The notes beneath the pieces were generated by a model, which saw only the letters and a program-made list of their open reading frames with translations, did not search any database and was not told the DNA's origin. Below, one piece after another: positions 11,601 to 24,700 of a stretch of 64,000 bases of DNA; within the stretch, counting starts at the first letter, position 1; each line of letters begins with the position of its first letter. Made by a program: the position numbers and the translations under genes. Source of the stretch: Neospora caninum Liverpool (taxonomy: Eukaryota; Apicomplexa; Conoidasida; Eucoccidiorida; Sarcocystidae); contig NC_018395.1 of the NCBI RefSeq assembly GCF_000208865.1, forward strand, positions 2,883,920 through 2,947,919. The letters are read 5' to 3'.

Positions 11601-14600
11601 GCAGACGCGGCAGACGCGCCATACCTCTCAAACAGACTGGTCACCGAGAGAGCCTTCGCTTGCCTTGGCTGATACAATCCTGTGACCAGACGTGCTGCTC
11701 TTTCCACACGGTCCCCTCAAAAACGACTGATGTCTAGCGCCGTGTGTTATAACGAGACGGGGCAAGTAATGCTCGCACGTCTTACCAAGGTGTAGCATGA
11801 CTGGACCACCGCGATGGCAGTCTGCGTATTATGGGCAGGCACCATCAGCCGTACTGTCGGTGGCGCCTCAGATGCGGCGCGCTCCGCAGCAGCCTTCTCT
11901 TCTTCGTCCCGAAGAATGGGCGCGAGCTCGTCCTTCCGATTTTCTGTGAGACGCAACACCATCTTGCTGAAGGTGGCCGCCACAGAAAACTGGCCATTCA
12001 TGTACGCCTGCTGTGCAACGTGGTTCATGAGCCGTAGGAGCCTATCGATCTTTTCCTCCCGAGCACACTGAGCAATCTCTGCCTCTGCAGGATCGTGGAG
12101 TTCATTAGCCGGTTTATCTCCGGATTCCGCAAGCTCCGCCAGCGCCTGATCCTTCAGCGTCTCAATCTTGGGAAGGTAATTCCTGGTGAAGGAACATCGA
12201 CATGCGACGAAGGTCGCACTCCAGTGACTGCGAAAAACCAGGCAAGGCCTCCTCCTTGTTTATGCCCTTTTGCGCTGTTTGCCCAAAGGCTGCGCAACCA
12301 GCGCTATGGAAAAGATTAGTCGCGCAGCGAACGGCATACCTGAGTGAAAGGTCCGACTTGATTCGATCGACAAGAAGTTGCATTTGATCAAGGGTGACGA
12401 ACTCGTCGTCTAGAACCACTTGGGGCCTTATGGATTCATAGAGAGTCTTCAAGTATTGATCCAAGCCTCGTGAACTCCGCCGCTCCGCGGGCTCTCGTAG
12501 GCTCGAGCTATCCCACTGATGAACCGTATTTCCCGAAGCCACTGAGGCGGAAACTGTGGACGGATCTGACGAGCTGTCATAATCGATAGAGAGCGCCTTT
12601 GCAATCGACTCTTTTGCCACAGCTGGGAGGTCTTCCTGCGCCTCACAGAGCGCCACTTGGTAGAGCAAATTCACTCTGAGAGTGGCGAGAGAGGACTCCA
12701 TGTTCTCGAGCGTCTCGCTAGCCTGCCCGCAGAAGAAAACCGGACACGCTACGAAAGGCCGGCTGACACGACCCGTGTCAGATCTCGCCCCCTTGTTGCG
12801 TTAACTTCAAGACAGGCACACACGCGACGTGGCAGGTTCCGCTGTGTGGCGGGATTGTACGTCGTCCAGGTCCAGTTCTGTCAGCGACAGTTGCCTCCGC
12901 GCCTCCGCATGCACTCATGCACTGAAACGTGCTGCATCCAACTCTCGAAGTCTGCCGCTGGCGTGCGTTACAGCCTGGACAGGTTGGCTTTCTCGCCCCG
13001 CGAACCATGTGCCATCCTCTTTGAACCTAAACGTGTAAAGACGGTTTCGACATGCCGCTGGCTTTGACTAAGCGCTGACCCTGTGAAGGCTTCGATAGAC
13101 GAGACTGCGGGAAGGCTCGAGAAGCAGGGGGCGGGCCATGTTCCACATGCTAACACAGCACTCTTCTCGGAAATCCGAGCAGAACGGATTTTGCTCAGCG
13201 GTGACTAGGCACTCTTCGATGATTTTCACAGCGTGGACCCTTCGTGCCCTCGATGCGTCCATGCGGCGCTCTTCTTCCTCTGCTGATACCGCCTGGTCCG
13301 GCACCGGTTGCTGTTCGCACTCCGAGAGGTAAACATCGAGTTCTGTTGCTAGCAGCTCTTGCATCAAGGTGCATCGACTCGTGAGCTTTTTCCAGCTGAA
13401 GATAAAGAGTTGCACACGAGGCGTAAGAACGTGTGCGATGCCTCTCTGGCGGCACCGCCAACAGCGTCGCGGGGATCCCAGGGATGAGCGGAATTGAGAG
13501 CCGCGTGCTTTTTATGAGGTTTTAGGTCACACAGGCGACCAGCGATGGAGGATCGCGCCTCCGAACGCGCATCCGGCGGGACGTCTTCAGGTGTGCGTGA
13601 CTGCGGCGAGATGTTGCAGAGACCTTGACGCTACTGTCTTTTCTTCAGAGTCTCTGACTGCTGCCGACTGCTGCCACCTAGTGTAGTTTCGGTAAAGGCG
13701 ATTCGACGGTCCATGCTGCAGGCTGTGAGGAGGCTCTGCGCAGTGGCTATCCCTTTATCAAGCATTACCGTTTACCGCTTTAGTCGCTTGACCATGAGGC
13801 TTCCAAGGGACCACAAGTTCAGCTCCATTGCTGTTCTGGCCAAGAGCCCCGCGGCTAGCTGTTCGTTAGCAGACGCTGTAACAGCTGGCAAACCCGCGAG
13901 AGCGGTTTCAAGTGCTCCGTCGGCTTGCGCACAGGAGTCTCCAGATGCTTTGGAATAAATTGTAAAGAAGTCCGGATCGACTAGTGCCCAGGATTTTGCG
14001 AGCCCCGTTGCTGCCTCGGGTACCGGGAGACGTGAGGCGAAAAGAGCCGTCATTTGCATCCGAGACCACACATGCTTCTCTGCCTCCTTTCGAACCACTG
14101 CCACCAACGGCTCTGAACCCCTTGCCAGCGTTACTCGGGCCCTGGGGAGCCCACAGGGATCACAAATGGAAATCAAGATGGCGTGTATGGATAGTTCCGC
14201 TGTTTGCAGCTTTGTGGGAAATGAGTAGAGAGGCCATCTATCTTCAGCAGATTGGCGACTCCTTGGCGACTCGCCGCACCACATGTGCGCTCCGTGCATT
14301 CTCTCCTGCCGCCAATCGACCGACTCGGGAACTATCGGGGACTAGCGTGAGGCGTTTGCTTACATCATAACTTTCCACTCAAAAACCGTCCGTTCCGTGT
14401 GAATTTCTGCTTTCGACGCCACATCGGGCCCGTCTTCGGCAAGGAGCTTTACAGCGTCGTCTGTGGCCTGCAGGTGAGGACACAGTGCACGCTTTATGAA
14501 CTCGGTTCTAACAAACGCCTGGCGTTCGTCTCCCACGTACTGACTTCTTCCCCTTTGTCCAGTCCCAGGTGTGTAATCGAAGGTCATGTCGCTTCTCGAT

Positions 14601-17298
14601 TGCCAATCAGCTGCTTGTGGAGGCCTCTGCTCACGCAGTAGACCTTCTCATAACGCCATCGCAATGCCAGCAGGTACACCATGCCACGTCGATGAGAACG
14701 CCTCCTGTGCCGGCGCGCGACAGGAGACCCACGACCCTCTCCAGTGCAGGTTTCACCTGCTGGACACCCTGTGGCTTTCCGTTTCTCCGTCCGAATCAAT
14801 CGAGGAGGTAGAAAAGGTAGCGGCAGGAAACAGCTGAAACATTTGTATCCAGATGCTGCACACAAGCTTACTTTGAAGGCGTCGACAATTCTTCCTGCGT
14901 CCTCTAGACAACTTGCATACTGGAGAATCAAGTTGATTCTCCATGCGATATCTGATATAGGCTGAGAAGGCTGGGTTGGTTTTCCAGAATGAACGCGCTC
15001 TTTGGCGACTCGTTCAACTGACTGGTTTGCAACTGCGGCACTGCAGGACACGGACATCGGCATGACGCCGGGGGGAGCCTCGTGTTTCGTAGGGATGCAC
15101 GTGCCACGTGAAGAATAAGTCCAGCATCACAGCGGCCGCTTGAGCTTTGCCGACAAGGCCTCGGGGAAGGCAGCGCAAGAGCATACCAGTACGAGATCTG
15201 TCATCGTTCGTGCGTCAATCCACGGGGCAGCGTTGACACTGCCTGCACGCTGCGGTGGATGTGAACGAGCCTTTGCAACTGCAAAAATGCGGCGCACGAT
15301 CCGAGGAAAGAATTTCCAGGAGCGCGCGGAAACAAGCGCAAGAATGCGGTGGGTAGCCGGAAAACTTGTGGCCTCCGGAGAAATGTGGCTGTCGCGGATC
15401 TCATCGAAATTGGCAACTGGCCTGGTCTAAGCCGGCGCACTCACTTGACTGATCGCAGAAGGCTCTCGAAAGCACTGACCAAGTACTTCTTCCAGCCAGG
15501 CCTCAAAAGGGGGCGTACGATCGAAACGAAAGCCAAACTGGCATTTAACATCGACAGAACTTGTCTGCATAAAAATCCAATATCGACATGCTGCTAGAGT
15601 GGGAATCGTATTCGCACGTTCTCTTCAAATAGCTCTCCGTGGTTTCACGGGCTACAAGCAGTCCTTGGCCAGGGGTGCAACGCACTCGGCTGACTTGCCT
15701 ATCCTTCTTCGGTCCTGCCAGAATGATTCTTGTTGCCTCGTCAACAAGTGACAACGCGAAGAGGACTTGACGCACGAGGCGCTTGCCCGTCAGGCAAAGC
15801 GCTTTCGCCCGGCGCGCTTCCAGAATTCCCCTACGAATCCAACAGCCACGATTCATGCGAGAGAAACTCAAACGTGTGGCTGTCCTTTGCTCACGCCCGC
15901 CTCACACGGATCCATGCGTGTGTGTGTGTGTGTGTGTGTGTGTTGACTCTTTCGTGAGTAGTCAAGAGGCTCTAGGCACGCCGACCGAACACGTTCCCGT
16001 CCAGCCAGGTGAGCTAAAAACGGGGTTTTTGTTTCCAGAAAGCAAAGGAAGCGTTCGGAACTCTGTAGCGGACAGTCACAAACCGCCGACTCCGACCAGT
16101 ACACGAGAGTGTCAAGTTCCCGCAAGCGCTCCCGAGCATTCGTCACTGTGGGTTCACGCGGCGCGCAGACTCAGTTTGGTGTCGGGATAGGAAAACACCG
16201 TGTCGTCGTTTTGTTAAGCGTACCGAAGCAGATTTGCTCGGGCGAGCGTCTGCGAAGTCTCGGGCTCTGTCGTCTCGTACAGCTGAAGAAGGAGATATCC
16301 GACATGTTGAGGGGACCCGATTCGTATCATAGTGAGACCGATCCTTTTCCCATCCACAGGCAGAGAGGCTCGTCTCTCCATCGTTTGTTTGTCAATGTCT
16401 ATCGTTTGGGGGCTCACCTCGATTGCTTCCACTGCTTTATCGTAGTGCCCGAGAGCGCACGTGCACTCCGCGAAGTCAACCAGCACATCTGCGCGGAATG
16501 GGAGGAAAAGGGGTCTTTTCCATAAAGGAATAGATCCCATGCTATGCACGACTGTCCCTGACTGAAAAAGACGGAACGTCGTGGCAGTTACTTGTACGCA
16601 TCAGGCAAGAGACATTGGGGAGATGCACCATACGGGAAACCATGAGGAACCAGCGGAGTTTTAGACGTGGTTTCTTCGGGGTCCAACTCTTTTTTTGGGG
16701 GGGGACAGGACAGTATAGAAAACCCGGTAGGGAAATCCACAAGTCGTTTTGACGTCCTTATTTAGAGGCATTGTACCGTCCAGAGGTTTCCTCCTCAGTT
16801 ACCGTGCAAGTCTGTTCAGGCTTTGGTCGTAAGCCTGTGCAGGAAGGTCGCAGACCCGTATTTACACTCAGCTGGAGGGACTCTGGCACGATCCACATTT
16901 TCGAGATATCACAGACCTTGAGGTATGCGTCTCCGCCGCAACGTTGACGAAGCCAGAGGACATTTTGAGTTCTATCGAATAAAAGCGTCCAAACGTTGGG
17001 AGTTGGCACCTCTGACGGATTCAAGAAGTGCACCGACCGGACAGAGAATACAGAGAACTATCTGTCATCCATACCTCCCAGCTCTTTTCATTTGAGATAG
17101 GCAGTCGTCAAGTTGCAGGGGCACACAGTCAAAGAAGCCCAGATGGAGACAGAGAGGAGACGTACCTGGGGGCACTGATGTTCCAAAGCTGTGTACATTC
17201 TCCCGTATAGCAGCTGCAGCGGCCTCAAGGCTCTCGAGCCTCCCAGTGCGCCGGACATCGTCGATGAGCCGTTGCAACTGCCGTGTCACCATCCCCAT
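163..17298 (-). CDS. CFAP46: CFAP46, cilia- and flagella-associated TPR protein of the axonemal central pair (multi-exon, complete)
   Basis: CFAP46 is a large TPR protein of the C1d projection of the axonemal central apparatus. Start ATG is at 17298-17296 and stop TGA at 165-163. Exon 1 (17166-17298) ends in phase 1 and joins exon 2 (16418-16488) to give SVPPDVLVDFAE. Exon 3 (16224-16282) gives ARANLLR. Order and spacing match what I remember of vertebrate CFAP46: the PDLF...CAEQAL region, then RAHLCRAQ. Further inside, CCVSMWNMARPLL (about 13.2 kb) and FWLVANGAIHFWNLHKH (about 10.8 kb) match conserved Trp-containing segments of that family in the right order. The C-terminal exons end near 163. 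The gene is divergent from the kinesin gene. In coccidia it would serve the flagellated microgamete (inference). At least 20 exons; some borders are approximate. Positions 1-162 downstream show nothing recognisable. Confidence 0.88.
1159..1338. repeat. Imperfect 79-bp tandem duplication of an exon end, separated by a (TA)n tract
   Basis: Positions 1159-1237 and 1260-1338 are two copies of the same 79-bp segment, with 5 differences counted by eye. They are separated by a (TA)n run at 1242-1259. On the minus strand the copy at 1260-1338 contains the end of a CFAP46 exon (DLVLLLSLQ) and its GTGCGT splice donor at 1277. In the other copy, which lies downstream in the transcript, the donor position reads GCGCGT. 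Confidence 0.9.
2951..12182 (-). other. CFAP46: CFAP46 central TPR-like exons
   Basis: Helical coding blocks separated by introns: 11786-12182, 11261-11472, about 10550-10844, about 9930-10270, 9325-9686, 8381-9093, 7812 to about 7953, about 6080-6960, about 5260-5950, about 3990-4760, and 2951-3372. The 8381-9093 block (about 237 codons) is the clearest TPR-like stretch: Leu/Ala-rich helix pairs with VKMYLALLSCLCAEREW followed by AEAHLELANLFLLA. Most donors are strong (GTAAG or GTGAG). The stretch at about 7.0-7.8 kb has no convincing coding segment and is probably intron. Borders marked 'about' were not resolved by phase. Confidence 0.7.
12340..17298 (-). other. CFAP46: CFAP46 N-terminal helical-repeat exons
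   Basis: Exons read in order are 17166-17298, 16418-16488, 16224-16282, about 15685-15830, one near 15.2-15.4 kb, 14872-14961, 14365-14518, 13776-14199, about 13080-13400, and 12340-12722. Exact coordinates have matching GT and AG sites on the minus strand. Content is amphipathic helices typical of TPR proteins, for example SDIAWRINLILQYASCLEDAG at 14.9 kb (given here as one block of the alignment) and NEQLAAGLLARTAMELNLW near 13.9 kb. The exon near 15.3 kb carries ILALVSARSWKFFPRIV, which aligns with the family's conserved W-x-x-V/I-R-P segment. The region near 15.9 kb contains a (GT)n intronic repeat. Confidence 0.78.
15918..15943. repeat. (GT)n microsatellite in a CFAP46 intron
   Basis: A 26-bp alternating GT run lies just upstream (in transcript sense) of the acceptor at about 15831. 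It is intronic. Confidence 0.9.
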
Positions 17299-17718
17299 TT
17301 CGGCAAGAGAGTGACCGGATCATGAAACGCACAGTGCACTGGCACCCGAGCTTTTGACTACATGCAATTTGTCTGATACTCCGTAGTCAGAGATGCGGTC
17401 GGGCTTGGACCCCGTGCCACATGGAGCGTCTTCCGGCCACTATCGCAAAACCACCACTATCTAACTAATGTCTTCCGATGGATCTCCGAGATGGCAGCCT
17501 GGAGGCGATGCTTGTTGAGGCGGTCGTGCCTGAATCTCCGCTGATGGCCAGGTTGCTTCTTTCGAATTCGATGCACTTGCCTGGATCCTCAACGAATCCC
17601 GGAAGAAAGTAACCCGTTTCGCACACTTAGTCACTAAGATCAACATCGTAGATTTGGACCCGTTCTGTTCGCAGGCAAGGAAAAGTTCACCCGGTGGGCG
17701 TGACCAGGCTACGCAAAG

Positions 17719-17770
17719 GCGCACACGAGGGCTTACGCGCACACGAGGGCTTACGCGCACACGAGGGCCC
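17719..17770. repeat. Three tandem copies of an 18-bp GC-rich unit
   Basis: The unit GCGCACACGAGGGCTTAC is repeated, the third copy diverging at its end. It lies in the divergent intergenic region. Confidence 0.85.
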
Positions 17771-18483
17771 CGGAGCAGTTCGTGGGGCGTACAAGAGGAC
17801 TGCGAAAATATTTGCGAACATGATCAATGTCCGAGCAACAAATGGCATGCTATCGACGCGATCGTCGCAACAGCCGAACCGGCTTCTCTCGCTTTGATTG
17901 TTCAGCTTGTGGCACACTATCAGCGTTACATCCTGATGTCCGAGCGCTAACATGCTTTTTTCGCTCCTGCTCTCCAAGTCTGGGGACTGCGAAAAAAGTC
18001 ACATCAAGCGCCCAAAGTGGCGTCTCCTTTGTCAGGAGCCCGTAGACGATGTCGCTGTCAACGTGAGCCGTGATCGCCCTTTGAGGGTGGACAGTCCATT
18101 CAAACAGGAGTATGTCAAAGTCTCACATTAGGCCTGTTTTACTTACGCGTCCAATGCAAATCGCACTTGCAGCTCGATTTAGAATCCTGGCAAGGCTGCC
18201 ACTGGATACGAAAACAGCTTTTCGCATGTGGACAATCCCGTGTGCACAATGCCACTAGCACAGAGGGCAAGCGCGAAAGTTCGTGTGTTCACACGACTGA
18301 GGCCGCTTTTCAGCTGCGAGGTAAGAAAGCGAAATCGGCCGGCATCGGCTCACAGGAGCATGCATATCATAAACACATCATGAAGTCACAAATGTGCCGA
18401 ACTTACGCAAGACTATTCTATATGCACCCACCAGGCATTTCCAGATACTCAGTGAAACTAATTAACACGCATACGAACTCACA

Positions 18484-18486
<3 letters not shown>

Positions 18487-18525
<39 letters not shown>
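18487..18525. repeat. (TA)n microsatellite, 39 bp
   Basis: Uninterrupted TA run about 210 bp upstream of the proposed kinesin ATG. Confidence 0.95.
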
Positions 18526-18527
<2 letters not shown>

Positions 18528-18733
18528 TTATATACAGCTTGTCTGTTGATTACGACTAACGCCTTGGCACACAATGGACGGCTGGAGTCGCAACCAAAAA
18601 AAACAGATGCAGCAGGATTTTGCGGCGAGTCACTGTCTGGTAATATATCAGTGGCGGGACCGGAAGAACAGAGCCGCCCTGCTCTCTCGACTGAATTCGC
18701 AGCTCGCCAGGGCGGGTCTTAGAAAAGAGCTAC

Positions 18734-21700
18734 ATGGCTATGTTGTGCTCTAGAACCAATGTGGATTCGTGCCAAATTCAGCGACAAGAAGGCCACCAGT
18801 GCGGATGGACAGTCTCTCCCGAGTACACGCAGATTTATCCGGTAACCAGTCCGGGGAGGCTTTGCGAGCTAGGAGAACAGCTTGTGTCGCAGGCCAATTA
18901 TAAGAATGGCCGTTCGGTCTACCAATTCGACAGATGCTTTGATGACAGAGGTGCGTTAGGCTTGTTAGGGAAACGGGTTCGCCGCAGCTAACAAGGTGCC
19001 TCCTCTCTACGTTGCTGGCGGATTTTGCTTTGGAAACGCCAGGACTGCGCTTGCATAAGGAGCTGCTCGGGGTGTCACACTTGGCCGTGCAGCCTCAACG
19101 AAGGAGATTTTTGAGTGGATTGCAAAGCCGTTGATTGATCCCCTCCTCAAAGGTAAGGACGCGAAAGACTGGCGGGTGAAGGGTGCTCGTTGGCCCGTCC
19201 TCTGGTTACTTGGGATCGGCCGTTGTGATAGGCTCCGCACGTTCCACGCGCGAAACTGAATGGAAACGGCCATTGGCTTTGGTAACGAGAGCGACATCGA
19301 GATGTGAGGCCGGAACCACCTTGCTGCCGGAAAGTGGGCTGTGTGCATTCTCGATCAGGAGTAAACGGCAGCATCCTTACATATGGTCAGACGGGCAGTG
19401 GCAAGACTCACAGCATTTTTGGCACCTTCAAGGACGCCGGCCTGATCGAGCTGGCGGCAAGAGGTAAGCAATCATGCTGTGTGCTGAGAGGACGTTCGTA
19501 AACAGAAGCCAATTGACAATGCGCCTCGCTTCAAGATGACAAACCTGTTCCCTCTCTTGTGCCAGTTCGTTTGCGTGAAGGCCAAGTGCCCTCGTCGCTA
19601 GCAGACAGTGGAGTTACGCAGATGTGAATTGCAGTGTCACATGTTTCAACTCTTTCCGAGCCTGTCTCATTTTCGCCGTAAGACAAAGAAGACGTGGGCG
19701 TATCCTAGCCTCCTTCCCTGCAGAAATTTTTTCTCGGATTAAAAACTGCCACAGAGGACAGCTGATGGGTCATGCTCCCTACACCAGTGCAAGGGCACAC
19801 CCCTCCAACACGGCGCGAGGAAACGATGATCGACGAGCACCAAGATTTACAGTCAAGGTCTCTTACATTGAGATCTATATGGAGCGTGTGAACGATCTTC
19901 TCCAAGACGGGCAAAGAGGCAACAAACATCCAGCGGAAAATCTGCCGGTAAAGAGTCCCACACGATTAGACCTGCAGCCCTTTGCGAGCTCCCCCTCGCA
20001 TGCTCTTGCCACTCGTAATTGGAACACGTCTCTGCTCACGGAAGATGCCACTCTTCCTGTACTGTAACACCCGTTGCCGTCCGAGTGAGACACCGGATAC
20101 AAGTCGGATGGTTTCGAAAGTGCCTGGGATTGCCTGAGACAAAGATACGAGCGAGGGGTATCTCTGTGGAGGGAGACAGTTTCAAAATCCATTCTGTGCA
20201 GACCTTCCGGAAGAGCTTTCCTCTGTGCCGACATCCGTTAATCACCCCACTGTAGAATAACCGTGATGTCGAGGAACAAGTGGCAAGTCTCCTGCCGTAG
20301 CCTATGTGCGACCTTGTGAATTGCAGGTCAAGGAGGATCCCTGTAGAGGTTTTTACGTCCATGGCATGCACGAACAGGAAGTAGAAACAGTTGCAGATGT
20401 GCTTCACACGCTGCACCAGTGAGTTGTCTTTTGACCTTTCCCATTCAATGTGCATTTCATGGACAAAAAGGGTTGCTGAATTTGGATGTGCACCAGCCCA
20501 CACAGTGCGGTCGAACAGAAGAGTTGTTACGTGACACTAATCTCTGTGTGAACCCGCGTTTTCTGAAGCGGGTTGAAATGCTTTCCGTTTCACGCAGCAC
20601 TTGTTTCCTTGGGAACTTTGGTAGTGAACATGTGCGTCCCAGAGTGCTAGTGCTGTGCGCTCAGCAGATTGCTTATATTCGTGCATCATCCTGAAAATAT
20701 GAGAATCGCCTTATGCAGCCGGGACACTCATCCGGCTCTTTTTGAAGGATCCGGTCATGGCGAGAGGTGTGCTCCATGTTCTTTTAAGATGACGCCGCCA
20801 CGCGTTGTCCTCTAACTCAGAGCTGATCGGAAGAGGAGGTTCGCGAGGACTGACTTCAACGCAATGTCTTCGAGGTAAACGGGATATCACGCAAAGTCTG
20901 TTGGCTTGACTATAGCTGCTGTGGACTCTTGGACACAGGTAGAAGCTTGTTGCATCACTCTGTTGACTGGACGCTCAGAAATCCATTCGATTCGTATGTA
21001 GTTTTTCCATGTGCGTAACTACAGCAGCGGCAGTTCTTGAGGAGGGACGCGGACGCCATTTTGGAATGTCTTCGATGCAGGAGCCTGGACATTTGCCCGT
21101 TTGTTCCTCAGATCGCACGTCATCTTTTCGATCATTGTGGAGAGTTTCACTCCTATCCACACACCCCTGACGAAGACTAGAGGAACCGAGGCAGCTGGAC
21201 TGAGGAGAACAGCCAGGCTAAGCTTGGTGGACCTCGCTGGCAGTGAACGCCTGGCCATCCGCCGGCGCCCGTACACAAGCGCAAGGCTGAGTGGCCAACC
21301 GGACCCGCAAGCACGAGTGAGCACTTGACTCGGGCACGCCAAAGTGGGCGGACTTACTTCACCTCAGGAACCGAAAGCGTTCTGAGCTGTTGCTTCCTGA
21401 TACGGCTTTCATTCTTCTCCCCCCCATGGCGACCGTCACATGATATCAGTACGAACCACTACAAAATACTTCTGGTTTGTCGAGTGATGGTGCGCTGATG
21501 TGCTGCAGCGTAGATCTGAAGAAGGAAAATTGATAAATAAGTCTCTTTTCTTCCTCAGGTGATGAGACGCTTTATCCCGTACAGGTTTTCAACATGTTCT
21601 CATACAAGACTAATACTCAAATGCGGCGCCCTCCAGACAGCTGGTGAATTTGTCGCGGCGCCAATCTGAGAATGCAACAAAGCCGATGCGGAGAGTAGCA

Positions 21701-24700
21701 CATTTCAGCGGGTGTCGTGGGAGCCTCAACTGTGTGTCTTCCTCGCTGTCTGTCAGAACGCGAAACGGGCTGTTGCAGCGTACCTAGTGGAGCGCCGTCA
21801 CTTGCTCGCTTTCTCAGTTCGATTGGGGCTTGCCTCATTGTGTGTGACATGTCCTTCACTTGCAGTCAGTGCATTGGGATGCTAACTCGGCGCAGCGCTT
21901 CAGCAACATCGGTAAGTTGCTGGAGGAGTGCTGCGCAGGGATGTGGCCCTTGGACGCCCGCATCAGGTTCAGACGGACCAGCCGAGAGAACACAGCGCGC
22001 CGCCTCTAGCGTTCTGTTACTACAATGCACTCTATTTGGAGCTTCCACTGGTGCTTCGAACCGCCCGCATGAACCGCGAACGCAGGTCTTCGTTTCCAGT
22101 TGATTTCCGCTCGTCCCCTTTCATCAGTACCGTGGCTAGCAGATGCCAACCACGAGAAAGAAACCATATCCACGATGGAAGACACCGGAGAACCAAAGTC
22201 TTGAGGAACAATGCTCCTGTGAACGTGTATATCACGGGTACTTGGGTGCCCGTCGGTCCTTGGTGCAGGGAAGAGTTGCGTCGTCGATGGTACGGCAGAT
22301 CCCATATCGTCACTCCAAACTAACCAGGATCCTTGCCGTAAGCCTCTTGCGACTGTAGTCTCTCCTCCAGAGGTAGCTCGTGAGGGGAGTTCCTCAGCGG
22401 ATGCATTAGGCAGAAACCAAAGGAGCCCCGTTGTTCTACTGGACTGTTGCATAGTTTGCATGAGGGACTTCCTCCAAACCAGCCGGGATCACCAGAATGG
22501 ACCGCATCAAGTTCACCCTTCAGCTAGTGCTGAAGGCCCAAGATCCGTTATTCACACGGATGTCACGAGGATCCAGCAGGCATACCACTACGGTACACTC
22601 TCGTAGACTGCCGACGCCGCATCTCGCGGAAGAGGTCTTGTTTCCTGCGGCATTCACAGAACCAATTGTCTCCGAGAATTGCCTGCCGTAGCTTGCAAAG
22701 ACGTGCCACCACTGTTACATCGGGCTTTTCCCCTGCGTGTCCAAATTATGCATGGTTCAGTCGACGCTGGGCGGAAACGCGAACGTCGCACTCCTTGTTA
22801 CGTTGCATCCATCACACAAATACGCGGACGTCACCCACAACTCGCTCAAATTCGCGCAGCGCGTCGGCTGCCTGAGAGTGCATGCTGAGACGAACTATCA
22901 CACAACAAAGGAAAACTCCGTCATTATGCGCCAGAAGGAAATTATTGAACAGTAAGGAAACCGTGGAACTTTCCATTTGTCGGTATGGCATCTCCTTCCG
23001 GAGTTAGTAGGCAGCCAAACCTGGGGGTCAGTGCTGTATCTTTAGAACTAGTGAATGCTACGTGCAACACGTCTGCCACGAAGGAGAGCCGGTCTTTTTG
23101 TGTCCAGCCGCCTTGCGGTATCACGCGGTCTGAAGCTGAGGTGAATAGACGGCACTACGCTGTCACCAGCAACCCCAAGCCACGAGTGTCACGAAATCTG
23201 CTCGTGAGACTGCCTTCCACAGTTTCTGCTTGCTTTATTCGGCCGTTCGTACAGACTTCGGGAGGAGCTACAAAACTCTCAAAAGCAGGTGTGACGAACG
23301 CTCAGATGAGCAACACGTTTCCCAGAGGAAACAAATACGCACCACAAAGGAAGAAGCGGTTGCAACCTTCTGTGGAACGCAATAGGTGCCGAAAAAGCCC
23401 CGCGGGGGCCCGTAACCGTCGGCGGTATAACCGCTGTAGCTCACGTTTCAGAGAGGCTTCTTTCCGGCGGCGTGGTTGGTTCTCTAAGGAGAGACCTATA
23501 GCCCGCTTTTACGCATGAGTGTTGCTTCATCGCCCACCGCATCTGCTCTGACAAAGTCGGTGGGGTGGTATCCTCCCGTTGCTCCAGTTACCCTTTACGA
23601 GCTCTTTGCCGAATCGTCACGAACACTGTGCCTTTTTCCTGAAAATGATGCAGCCTGTCCAACCCTCGCCAGGTTCTCGCATTGCGGAGCAGTCCGAGGA
23701 GGTGAACAAGCTAAAAGCTGAGCTTCAAGACAAACTGACAGTCCTTATCAACCTCATATCGCGGGCGCGTTCGTCCATCGATGACTGTCGCGACCCGGAG
23801 CTCAGTTCACTTCTCGTACCTATTTGTCGCACGCTCGCGGATGAAAATTTGCCAACCGGGCTGAAAGCCTCGGACACGGCTGGCTCACTGCACGGTGGCG
23901 AAAGTCTCCACCGTGGCCTGGAGAGCTTCGCTCATCTGTCTACAGCGAACACCGCAGGCACCGCATCTCCCGTCCGCCGGGGACTGGAGCGGTCGGACGG
24001 GCTGACAAGTGCCGAGGCCGATGCGTCTCTTTGGCACCAGGGATGTGCAGAAACCGCGGAGGGTCCCGGCCGGCCTCCCTGCAGTGTTGCAATCTGCAGA
24101 AAGACGCCAGATTCGACATTCGCACCCCGTGCATCGAGGAGAGACCCGAATGATAGTCCAGAGGACTGGACCGAACCGGGAATGCGTCCAGCCCAGTGTG
24201 AAGCAGACTTCACGCACTTGGCACGCAGGCCAGTCGAACTAGAGAGCGTTCGCCCTTTCAAGTCGAGAGACGACAGCGTCGAGGCGTATGCGGTGGGCCT
24301 TGGTGCCGTTCAGTCCAGCCGAAACCAGGGGAGTCCAAGATGCACACCTGAACAGCACACTACCTACACAGATTTACGAGTGGAGAGAGTTTCCCTTCAG
24401 CAGGACTTGCCCCCTCAAAGTTCATTGAATCTTCTTGCTGATGAATCGTTGCCAAGCATAGCTGAAGAAGACCTTCCTCCTCTGTCAGAACGGACTGTGC
24501 TGGCAGATGAACGCCTCTTCCCCCCGCCCCGTGCCACCCATCGCGCCAACATGACGCCGGAGCCTGCGACGTCGGAAACGTCGAGAAATCCTTGCTGTTC
24601 TGAACGAAATCTAGCTTGGGATCTCTCCCATGGTGAACGTTTGCCTTCGACGGACGACCAGATCCAGAGTTATTTGAAGGTTAGAAGTCGCTTGAACGTC

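Larger units (their letters stand above)
17299..18733. promoter_or_regulatory. Shared upstream region of the divergent CFAP46 and kinesin genes
   Basis: About 1.4 kb between the CFAP46 ATG (17298, minus) and the kinesin ATG (18734, plus). No gene is recognised here. It holds a three-copy 18-bp repeat (17719-17770) and a 39-bp (TA)n run (18487-18525). Both promoters and 5' UTRs, and possibly a further 5' exon of the kinesin, must lie here. I recognised no specific transcription-factor motif. Confidence 0.5.
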
